From: an uncultured Prevotellaceae bacterium
GTDB lineage: Bacteria; Bacteroidota; Bacteroidia; Bacteroidales; Bacteroidaceae
DNA: 37,330 bases
Assembly (NCBI GenBank): GCA_902770195.1
Contig: CACXSA010000011.1
Location: forward strand, 1-37,330
Reading direction: 5' to 3'
Shown here piece by piece: positions 16,452 through 22,756 of this stretch; the first letter of the stretch is position 1, and the number at the start of each line of letters is the position of its first letter. The notes beneath the pieces were generated by a model. The model saw only the letters and a program-made list of their open reading frames with translations. It had not been told where the DNA came from and ran no database searches. The translations under genes were made by a program, and so were the position numbers.

Positions 16452-17392
16452 AATGTATATGTTGCGTTAATCAATAAGGACGAAGCGCTGACATGATACT
16501 TGGCATAGGCCACTTGCAACTTGAATCGTTGCAGGGTGAGTCCACCACCGACGGAGAATCCTGCACCGTGAGCACTCTCGCTTTCGCCATCAGAGAGTTT
16601 CATCTCGCTGGAACGGCGGAAGGTGTAGCCTGCCCCCACCCAGATGTTCTCGCCCAACAGCAGGTCGGCACCTATGGCAAGATGTTTGCTGAAGCCCTCG
16701 TCCCAACGGTTCAGGCGGTGGAGGGTGGCATGCACTCGTAACGGGGAGTTGATGAAGCGTTTGCTGACACCCAGCTGCAGGTCGAGGGGAATGCGCTCGA
16801 ACTCGTCATGGTAGGCTTTGATCTGTCCACCCAGGTTTTTGGCAACAGCAGACAGCGACCAACCTTTTTCCTCGTTGACATAGTTCAGTCCGAGGTCGAA
16901 GGCAACGGCAGCAGAGCTGTAACTGCCAATGCTGGAGGAGATAAAACGTGCCGTGATACCTCCGCTAATGTCGTTGTTGAGCATATAGGCAAACGATCCT
17001 GCCAGTGCGATGTCCTTGGCAGAGAAGGTGCCTGTTTGAATATTCTCTACGGTAGTCTCCTTGATGGTGCCATAGTCCATATACTGGGCACTGACGCCCC
17101 ACGTACCTCTTTCCTTGAAAGCTTTTACGAACGAGGCAGAGGCTGTCTTGGCACCCTCCATGTAAGTCATGAAGTTGAGGTTGATGCTCTTGTCGCTGAC
17201 CCCGTTGAGCAGGGCAGGGTTGTGGAAAATGAGTGTGGGGTCATCGTCCGTCAACGTGATATTGTCGCCACCTAATGCTGCCGCATGGGCACTGACGGGA
17301 AGTCGCAGGAAGCTATAGACCTCCTGACTCTCCTGAGACCGTGCCATGAGGACGGTAAGGATACTGATAACCACTAAAACACTCTTTCTCAT
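16448..17392 (-). CDS. porQ: type IX secretion system protein PorQ
   Basis: 314-residue outer-membrane beta-barrel protein of the PorV/PorP-like group. In type IX secretion PorQ works near the cell-surface attachment step for cargo with C-terminal sorting domains. It has a signal peptide ([20 protein letters not shown]), then the typical start [36 protein letters not shown] and alternating amphipathic strands to an aromatic end (LLINATYTL). The ATG is about 16 bases after a predicted start site driven by TAATTTTG (17415-17422, minus). It is translationally coupled to cmk. Its presence shows that this organism has type IX secretion, which matters for the giant protein at 28.5-37.3 kb. Confidence 0.93.
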   Translation of the reverse strand: MRKSVLVVISILTVLMARSQESQEVYSFLRLPVSAHAAALGGDNITLTDDDPTLIFHNPALLNGVSDKSINLNFMTYMEGAKTASASFVKAFKERGTWGVSAQYMDYGTIKETTVENIQTGTFSAKDIALAGSFAYMLNNDISGGITARFISSSIGSYSSAAVAFDLGLNYVNEEKGWSLSAVAKNLGGQIKAYHDEFERIPLDLQLGVSKRFINSPLRVHATLHRLNRWDEGFSKHLAIGADLLLGENIWVGAGYTFRRSSEMKLSDGESESAHGAGFSVGGGLTLQRFKLQVAYAKYHVSASSLLINATYTL

Positions 17393-17414
17393 CTGTCTTT
17401 ATTTAATTTCTCAG

Positions 17415-17422
17415 CAAAATTA
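17415..17422 (-). promoter_or_regulatory. -7 promoter element of porQ-cmk
   Basis: CAAAATTA on the plus strand reads TAATTTTG on the minus strand (TAnnTTTG). The ATG at 17392 follows at about the right distance. The place of the -33 box is taken by the AATTATG heptamer tract. Confidence 0.55.
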
Positions 17423-17428
17423 ACTAAT

Positions 17429-17493
17429 AATTATGAATTATGAATTATAAATCGAATTAATTATGAATTATGAATTATAAATTATGAATTATT
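17429..17493. repeat. AATTATG heptamer tract between divergent promoters
   Basis: Three 7-bp units (AATTATG, AATTATG, AATTATA) at 17429-17449 recur exactly at 17459-17479, followed by a further AATTATG and a partial unit. The tract fills the space between the -7 elements of porQ (minus) and the TonB-like gene (plus), covering both -33 regions. Confidence 0.85.
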
Positions 17494-17496
17494 TAG

Positions 17497-17504
17497 TATC
17501 TTTG
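17497..17504 (+). promoter_or_regulatory. -7 promoter element of the TonB-like gene
   Basis: TATCTTTG fits TAnnTTTG. The ATG at 17546 gives a leader of about 35 bases. No TTTG is seen at -33, where the AATTATG repeats lie. Confidence 0.65.
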
Positions 17505-17545
17505 CACCATCTAAAACGGAATAATTCGTTTTTTATTGCGGAGAA

Positions 17546-18253
17546 ATGGAACAAAAGAAAGCTCCTCAGGCTGATATTGAACAACGCAGAACCACAGGTT
17601 TCCTTCTGGGGCTTATCTTTGTGCTGGCTTTGTTCTATGTAGCTTTGGAGTGGAATTCCGTTGCGAGCAGTGATGCCATAACCCCGCTAGACCTCAGTGA
17701 CTTAATGCATGAAAGTGAGCTGGTGCCCATGTCGAACGAAGAGACCGTTACCCAGTTGCAGGAAAAACAGCAGGTGGAGAAGGCGGAGCAACTGCATATA
17801 GTGGATGATGAGGTGGAGTTGCAGCAACCTGAAGAGACTTTGGAGGGGGAGGGCGACGATGACGAAACATTATTGTCCGACTTGCAGAAGGAAGAAGAGA
17901 ACAAAGCACTGGCCTCGATGGATGTGGATCCGAATAATCCGCTGAATTTCCATGTCGTGGAAGACTTGCCGCAATACCCTGGCGGGGCTGTTGAGTTCAT
18001 GAAATGGCTCACTAAGACCCTGCGCTATCCGCAGAAGGCCCGTCTTCAAAAGAAGCAGGGCAAGGTGGTGGCCGTGTTTTATATAGAGAAAGACGGTAGT
18101 GTGAGTGGGCTGAAGGTCACCCAGTCCCTGTCGCCGGAGTGTGACGAAGAAGCTTTGCGCGTGCTGGCCATGATGCCTAAGTGGAAGCCAGGCATTCAGC
18201 ATGACAAGCCGTGCCGTACGAAAGTATGCATCCCCATTGTGTTCAAATTATAA
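17546..18253 (+). CDS. TonB-family energy transducer
   Basis: 235 residues. A short cytoplasmic start is followed by one membrane helix (about 18-38, TGFLLGLIFVLALFYVALEW), an acidic Gln/Glu-rich periplasmic spacer (about 60-125), then the TonB C-terminal domain (about 140-235) with the Bacteroidetes form QYPGGAVEFMKWLTKTLRYPQKARLQKKQGKV, the strand VVAVFYIEKDGSVSGLKV and the ending KVCIPIVFKL. Such proteins carry proton-motive energy from ExbBD to SusC-like outer-membrane transporters. The spacer is acidic rather than Pro/Lys-rich. exbB/exbD and a receptor gene are absent here. The polyprenyl synthetase follows after 25 bases. Confidence 0.92.
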   Translation: MEQKKAPQADIEQRRTTGFLLGLIFVLALFYVALEWNSVASSDAITPLDLSDLMHESELVPMSNEETVTQLQEKQQVEKAEQLHIVDDEVELQQPEETLEGEGDDDETLLSDLQKEEENKALASMDVDPNNPLNFHVVEDLPQYPGGAVEFMKWLTKTLRYPQKARLQKKQGKVVAVFYIEKDGSVSGLKVTQSLSPECDEEALRVLAMMPKWKPGIQHDKPCRTKVCIPIVFKL

Positions 18254-18278
18254 GAAATATCAATTAAAAAATAATTCC

Positions 18279-19253
18279 ATGCTAACATCCATTGAAATCC
18301 TCCAGAAGGTAAATGATTGCATTGACAATCTGCGTTATGACCGAAAGCCCTTTTCGCTTTATGAACCGATGCAGTATGTGCTGTCCATAGGCGGTAAGCG
18401 CATTCGTCCTGTATTGATGTTGTTGAGCTATAACCTGTGGAAGGAACACCCGGAAGATATTCTTATGCCGGCGATAGGCTTGGAGACCTATCATAATTAT
18501 ACATTGTTGCACGACGACCTGATGGACAATGCAGACGTGCGTCGTGGACATGAGACCGTGCATCGCCGTTGGGACGCCAACAAAGCCATTCTTTCGGGCG
18601 ACTCCATGCTCGTACTGGCTTATCAGCGCATGCAGCAAGTACCCGCAGACAAGTTGCCGGCAGTGCTCGACCTGTTCACGGTGACAGCCTTGGAGATAGG
18701 AGAGGGACAGGAGTACGACATGACTTTCGAGACTCGTAGCGACGTGACGGAGGATGAGTATATTGAGATGATCCGGTTGAAGACTTCCGTGCTGTTAGCC
18801 TGTGCCATGAAAATCGGGGCCTTGCTGGCTGGTGCACCTCAGGAGGATGCAGTCCTCATGTATCAACTGGGCGAAAAGATAGGCCTTGCCTTCCAGTTGC
18901 AGGACGACCTGTTGGATGTCTATGGTGATCCGAAGGTGTTTGGAAAGGCCATTGGTGGCGACATCACTTCGAACAAGAAAACATATATGCTGATTAATGC
19001 CGTCAATCGTGCCAATGCCCGACAGCGTCAGGAGCTGGAGCAGTGGATTGGCGCCAAGGAGTTCAATCGTCAGGAGAAAGTGGCAGCAGTCACTCGCCTG
19101 TACGATGAGATTGGCATCCGACAGCTTTGCGAGGAGAAGATTAACCATTACTTCGAGCAGGCCAGCCAGACACTTTCACAAATTAATGTGACGGAAGAAA
19201 AGAAACAGTATATCCGCAGTTACATGGACGAACTCCTCCATCGTGACAAGTAA
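18279..19253 (+). CDS. polyprenyl (trans-prenyl) diphosphate synthase
   Basis: 324-residue cytoplasmic prenyltransferase that joins IPP units to an allylic diphosphate, for menaquinone or other isoprenoid chains. The conserved GGKRIRP is near 38-44, the first Asp-rich motif DDLMD is at 79-83, and the second, DDLLD, at 209-213 is followed by GD...KAIGGDITSNKKTY. The frame is open upstream to an ATG at 18201 inside the TonB-like gene, but the alignment to the family begins at MLTSIEIL, so ATG 18279 is chosen. Chain length (geranylgeranyl, octaprenyl or other) cannot be decided safely. tatD starts six bases after the stop, so TonB-like gene, synthase and tatD probably form one operon. Confidence 0.94.
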   Translation: MLTSIEILQKVNDCIDNLRYDRKPFSLYEPMQYVLSIGGKRIRPVLMLLSYNLWKEHPEDILMPAIGLETYHNYTLLHDDLMDNADVRRGHETVHRRWDANKAILSGDSMLVLAYQRMQQVPADKLPAVLDLFTVTALEIGEGQEYDMTFETRSDVTEDEYIEMIRLKTSVLLACAMKIGALLAGAPQEDAVLMYQLGEKIGLAFQLQDDLLDVYGDPKVFGKAIGGDITSNKKTYMLINAVNRANARQRQELEQWIGAKEFNRQEKVAAVTRLYDEIGIRQLCEEKINHYFEQASQTLSQINVTEEKKQYIRSYMDELLHRDK

Positions 19254-19258
19254 TCCTC

Positions 19259-20113
19259 ATGAATTACATCGATTCCCATTGCCACTTGGATGGCGAAGAA
19301 TTTAAGGACGATCGCGACGTCGTGGTGCAGCGGGCCCGTGAGGCTGGCTGTCAGGCTATTTTTCTGCCTGCCATCGATGTTGCCTCGTGCCACACCGTCC
19401 TTGATACGTGCCGTCAATATCCAGGCTATTGCTACCCCATGCTGGGGCTTCATCCCGAAGAGGTGCGTGCCGACTGGCGCGACCAGCTGGCTGCCATTAG
19501 GTCATTTCTCATTTCTTTGACCGAGGTTAAAGCGACTTTGTCGATTACTCATTCCTCTTTCTTAGACCTAAAGGTCAAAGCGCCCAAAGGTCGAGTTCTC
19601 ATTTCTATCGGCGAGGTGGGGCTGGATTATTATTGGAGTCGTGAGTTTGTGGAAGAACAGCTACAGGCATTCGAGGAACAGGTGCGGTGGGCTGTCGAAC
19701 TCCAATTGCCACTGATGATACACTGCCGGAAAGCGCAAAATGAAATGGTAAACCTGCTCAAGAGGTATGCCGACGACCTCCCCGGCGGCGTGTTCCATTG
19801 CTTCACAGGCAATGAACAGGAGGCCCGCCAGTTGTTGGAATTTCCCCGCTTCGTCTTAGGCATCGGTGGCGTGCTGACTTTCAAGAAGAGCCACCTGCCC
19901 GAAGTGTTGTCAGCCTGTGTGCCGCTCCATCGTATTGTCCTGGAGACCGATGCCCCCTATATGTCGCCTGTCCCGCTGCGCGGACAGCGTAACGAGCCGG
20001 CAAATATTGTCCATGTTATCAAGCGTTTGGCAGAGGCATACGGTGTCAGTGAACAAGAAATATGCAGACAGACGAACGAAAATGTGAAAAAAGTTTTTGG
20101 GATTCAAATTTAA
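19259..20113 (+). CDS. tatD: TatD-family metal-dependent DNase with a 30-residue insertion
   Basis: TIM-barrel hydrolase of the TatD/YcfH family (3'-5' exonuclease or deoxyribonuclease on damaged DNA). Metal ligands are all present: H7 and H9 (DSHCHLD), E119 (IGEVGLDYYW), H155 (MIHCR), H180 (FHCFTG) and D231 (LETDAPY). The chain is 284 residues against about 254-260 usually. The excess is residues 87-116, encoded by 19517-19606, between the helix ending AAIRSFLIS and the strand IGEVGLD. The inserted DNA is a hairpin-rich repeat bounded by an 11-bp direct repeat and is a multiple of three, so catalysis may survive with a surface loop added. The tRNA-Ser promoter overlaps the 3' end. Confidence 0.93.
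   Translation: MNYIDSHCHLDGEEFKDDRDVVVQRAREAGCQAIFLPAIDVASCHTVLDTCRQYPGYCYPMLGLHPEEVRADWRDQLAAIRSFLISLTEVKATLSITHSSFLDLKVKAPKGRVLISIGEVGLDYYWSREFVEEQLQAFEEQVRWAVELQLPLMIHCRKAQNEMVNLLKRYADDLPGGVFHCFTGNEQEARQLLEFPRFVLGIGGVLTFKKSHLPEVLSACVPLHRIVLETDAPYMSPVPLRGQRNEPANIVHVIKRLAEAYGVSEQEICRQTNENVKKVFGIQI
19506..19606 (+). repeat. in-frame hairpin-rich element in tatD with 11-bp direct repeats
   Basis: TTCTCATTTCT occurs at 19506-19516 and 19596-19606, exactly 90 bp apart. The enclosed element starts TTGACC and ends GGTCGAG. It contains two abutting hairpins, CTTTGACC-GA-GGTTAAAG (one G-T pair) and CGAC-TTT-GTCG, then GACC-TAAA-GGTC. Its ends match the element at 14796-14868. Removing 90 bp restores the ordinary TatD reading RSFLIS-IGEVG. 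Confidence 0.8.
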
Positions 20114-20125
20114 TTTGTACCTTTG
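20096..20125 (+). promoter_or_regulatory. tRNA-Ser promoter inside the tatD 3' end
   Basis: TTTG at 20096-20099 and TACCTTTG at 20118-20125 are 18 bases apart, close to the Bacteroidetes consensus. The -33 box lies in tatD codons and the -7 box just after its stop. The expected start is about 8 bases before the tRNA. Confidence 0.7.
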
Positions 20126-20138
20126 TGGCGCAAAAAAA

Positions 20139-20226
20139 GGAGAGGTGCTCGAGTGGTTGAAGAGGCACGCCTGGAAAGCGTGTAACCGGCAAAACCGGTT
20201 CGCAGGTTCGAATCCTGTTCTCTCCG
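20139..20226 (+). tRNA. tRNA-Ser (anticodon GGA)
   Basis: 88 nt. Acceptor GGAGAGG pairs with TCTCTCC and the discriminator is G. The anticodon arm is CACGC-CTGGAAA-GCGTG with anticodon GGA (reads UCC/UCU). A long variable arm, AACCGGCAAAACCGGTT, is typical of class II tRNAs. The T arm is GCAGG-TTCGAAT-CCTGT. A full CCA end is not encoded (GCAA follows). Confidence 0.97.
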
Positions 20227-20257
20227 CAATAAATACTGAAAATCAATAAGATACAAC

Positions 20258-20309
20258 TTTTACGCACATAAATACGCACAGTTTTCGCGTTTTATGTGCG
20301 TAAATTTTG
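20258..20309. terminator. large palindrome downstream of tRNA-Ser, probable terminator
   Basis: TTTACGCACATAAA (20259-20272) pairs perfectly with TTTATGTGCGTAAA (20291-20304). The stem extends inwards by ACGC/GCGT with one bulge, loop about nine bases, and TTTTG follows. Position suits a tRNA terminator. The extended perfect arms and the repeated ACGCACA could instead mark an integration or transposon end. Confidence 0.5.
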
Positions 20310-20556
20310 TTAGTAGAAGATTATCATTGCTGGTTTCTGACAAATAATTATTATATGTCATCCACTTCCCTTTGTAGGCAGACTTATCCTATCCGTTGGA
20401 ATGAAAACTCACCCCGTTGCCTATTGCTGTCGACTTTCTGTAGGTTGTTGGCACATTTTTGCAGATCCTGACAATAAGCATGATGGTGGGAGCTTGCGAA
20501 CACTCATGCGGCTGCGAAGTGTATTTCATCCGTTCGCTTGGTCGGCGGCTTTCTCG
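20310..20556. other. no gene recognised between palindrome and IS remnant
   Basis: An open frame continues leftwards from the transposase remnant to an ATG at 20401, but its residues there do not look like transposase or any family I know. No left inverted repeat matching the IS end at 21013-21040 is visible. Probably scrambled IS or junction DNA. Confidence 0.4.
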
Positions 20557-20970
20557 AACTGCCAGGGATGCCCTCTGAGATGGGGGTGCTACAAGAAGAG
20601 GAAAGGCAACAGGGAGATAGAGGTCAACCACCAGCTCATGGAATACAAACGCAAAGCCCGTGAGCGGCTGACCTCGGAAAGGGGGCTTAAGCACCGCTCC
20701 AACCGTCCCATAGAGCCCGAAGCGGTCTTCGGACAGATGAAGTACAACATGCAATATAAACGCTTCCGCCACTTCGGCAAGGACAAGGTCACAATGGACT
20801 TTGCCTTCTTCGCCATTGCTTTTAATATCAAGAAAATGGCAGCAAAAGTCCTAAAACAGGGCAATATGCCGACAAACGGAAGGCAATATATGCATCCTGC
20901 AACCTCATATATGCGAGTTTGGGGCTTAGTGTGGCCTCATAAAGCTGAAAACATGAAAAAAGCAGCATAG
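20557..20970 (+). pseudogene. C-terminal remnant of an IS1182-like transposase
   Basis: The readable part begins SNCQGCPLRWGCYKKRKGNR and continues through REIEVNHQLMEYKRKARERL, SERGLKHRSNRPIEPEAVFGQMK and YKRFRHFGKDKVTMDFAFFAIAFNIKKMAAK. This is the C-terminal third of an IS1182-type DDE transposase: the Cys-Pro-Cys knuckle and the final catalytic Glu region EAVFGQ. The N-terminal domain and the two catalytic Asp residues are missing, so it cannot be active. It ends TAG, followed by the probable right inverted repeat. The element lies between tRNA-Ser and the stop codon of the amidohydrolase, at the border between conserved genes and the accessory surface locus. Confidence 0.8.
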
Positions 20971-21012
20971 AGACACCCATACTTACAAACCTGACAAGTT
21001 TAAACAAAAAAA

Positions 21013-21040
21013 GAGAATGTGCCTATTTTGACACGCCCTC
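21013..21040. repeat. probable right inverted repeat of the IS remnant
   Basis: The reverse complement begins GAGGGCGTGTCAAAATAGGC, an end of the type I associate with Bacteroidetes IS1182-like elements. It lies 42 bases after the transposase stop and nine bases from the amidohydrolase stop. The matching left end was not found. Confidence 0.5.
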
Positions 21041-21049
21041 TTCTCAAAT

Positions 21050-22684
21050 TTAGCTTTTATATACTTCTTCGCCGTCCACGATGGTTGCCACAATGTTGGC
21101 CTTGCCTACCTTCTCGATGTCGTCGTGCAGGAAGTCGCAGTCGAACACCGCCATGTTGGCTATCTTGCCGAACTCGATGGAACCCATCCGGTGCTCCTGG
21201 TGGAACTGGCGGGCAACGTTGATGGTCATGGCTCTCAGCGACTGCTCGCGGGTGATGGCCTCCTTCATGTTGCGGGGAGAGGTGGTGCCGCCGAACGCAT
21301 CCTTGGGATAGTCGCGCTTTTCTGCTGAATAGATGCTGTATTTTACATTCATCAGCGGAGAAACGGGATAGTCGGAGTGGAACACCACGTTGGCACCTGC
21401 ATCATAGAACGACTTGATGGGGTAAGACTCGTCTGCCAGTTCCTTACCGACATAGATGACTTCCTGGTCATACATGCCGGGATATGCAGGCGTCCACAAG
21501 GGTGCAACGGCAGGCACGGAACCTGTCGCAGCCATGCGGCGGATATCCTCGTCGGTGACGAAGTGCAGGTGTGCCAGCACGTTGCGCTGATCCAGGTCGC
21601 CCGTAATCTTCTCTGCGTCCTCGATGCAGCCCAACATGAAGTGGGTAGCGCCACCGCCCTCGGAGTGAACGTGTACGGACATGCCTTCCTTGTCGGCCTC
21701 GACAATCATCTCTACCATCTTGTCGTGGTCGTTGAAACGCTCTGCGCCGTGGTAGCCAGGCTGGTCGAGATAGTCCTGATTCTGCCAGCCCGTATGTGCC
21801 TCGGTCACACCGTCGAGGAACGCCTTGGGGCCGAGGATGTGGAAATACTCACCGCTCATCTGGGCACGCTGGGCAGCAATGCGGGCAATCTCTGCCTTGG
21901 GGCTCTCAATGTTGTCGGTGACATACATATAGGCGTAGGTGCGCAGCTTCAGCTTGCCTTCCTTCTGTAGTTCATAGTATGCCTGGGGGCTTAGTGGGCA
22001 GGCCACCTCGGCACCGGCATCGCCGACGGCGGTATAGCCGTTCTGCAGGGCGTAATCCTGCCAGGCGAGCAGGAAGTTCTTGGCATCCTCAAGGGTAACG
22101 GGCAACTTTGGCACGATTTCGAATACGGGGGCTTCGCAGACGTAGCCGTCGGGTTCGCCGTTCTCATCTACATGCACGAGGTCGTAGCCTGTTTTCTTGG
22201 CATACTCGGCATCAATGCCGGCCCACTCCAGTGCCTTCGTGTTGAGCAGCATGGAGTGTCCACCGCCGGTATGCATGAACAGAGGCTTGTCTGAGCAGAT
22301 CTCGTCAAGATATGCTTTGGTGACGTATTCCTCGTTCTCTATCCATCCCGAGGCCAGGTAGAAGCTGCGGTTTGGGTTCTTCGCAATGAAGTCCTTGATG
22401 ATTTCGCGGTACTTGGCATAGTCTGTACCTCCTGCATCCATCAGGTGCGCCTGGCCAATCATGCGGTCGCCGGCCAGATGGCCGTGGCTGTGCGACTCTA
22501 TGAAGCCAGGGTAGATGTAGTTGTCGCCATAGTCCAGTACCTGTGCGTCCGCACTGGCGAGTTTCTTCGCTTCCTCTGCGCTGCCGATATAGGCAAACAC
22601 ACCGTTTTTCACTAATGCAGCCTTGGCAAAGGGCCGCTTCTCATCCATCGTGATGATGTTGCCAAGAATAAGTGTCTGTTTCAT
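21050..22684 (-). CDS. amidohydrolase family protein (Amidohydrolase_3, YtcJ-like)
   Basis: 544 residues, no signal peptide, so cytoplasmic. Metal-dependent hydrolase fold: an N-terminal beta strip (LILGNIITMDEKRPFAKAALVKNG), HxH metal ligands at 65-67 (GFIESHSHGH), the lysine segment ILGPKAFLDG (K287), HVH at 338-340, HLH at 372-374 and the catalytic Asp in HSDYP (D438), then a C-terminal beta strip (IANMAVFDCDFLHDD). YtcJ-like members cleave N-acyl, carbamoyl or cyclic amide bonds; the substrate cannot be told. It is the last gene of a three-gene minus-strand operon with a lipoprotein and a second, exported relative. The IS remnant sits just behind its stop codon. Confidence 0.92.
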   Translation of the reverse strand: MKQTLILGNIITMDEKRPFAKAALVKNGVFAYIGSAEEAKKLASADAQVLDYGDNYIYPGFIESHSHGHLAGDRMIGQAHLMDAGGTDYAKYREIIKDFIAKNPNRSFYLASGWIENEEYVTKAYLDEICSDKPLFMHTGGGHSMLLNTKALEWAGIDAEYAKKTGYDLVHVDENGEPDGYVCEAPVFEIVPKLPVTLEDAKNFLLAWQDYALQNGYTAVGDAGAEVACPLSPQAYYELQKEGKLKLRTYAYMYVTDNIESPKAEIARIAAQRAQMSGEYFHILGPKAFLDGVTEAHTGWQNQDYLDQPGYHGAERFNDHDKMVEMIVEADKEGMSVHVHSEGGGATHFMLGCIEDAEKITGDLDQRNVLAHLHFVTDEDIRRMAATGSVPAVAPLWTPAYPGMYDQEVIYVGKELADESYPIKSFYDAGANVVFHSDYPVSPLMNVKYSIYSAEKRDYPKDAFGGTTSPRNMKEAITREQSLRAMTINVARQFHQEHRMGSIEFGKIANMAVFDCDFLHDDIEKVGKANIVATIVDGEEVYKS

Positions 22685-22756
22685 TTTGATAATAATTACT
22701 TTTTAAAGTTTCTGATTCGCTCAACTACTTCAGAAAGTTAAATCCCTTTTTATCGG

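Noticed and set aside
17429-17493. CRISPR-like array
   Set aside because: Units are seven bases, nearly without spacers, and there are no cas genes in the window.
18201-18278. 26-codon extension of the polyprenyl synthase into the TonB-like gene
   Set aside because: It overlaps the conserved TonB C-terminus in another frame and has no similarity to the synthase family.
20046-20279. Minus-strand 77-codon frame across tRNA-Ser
   Set aside because: It consists of the complement of the tRNA and of the palindrome, with no coding signal.
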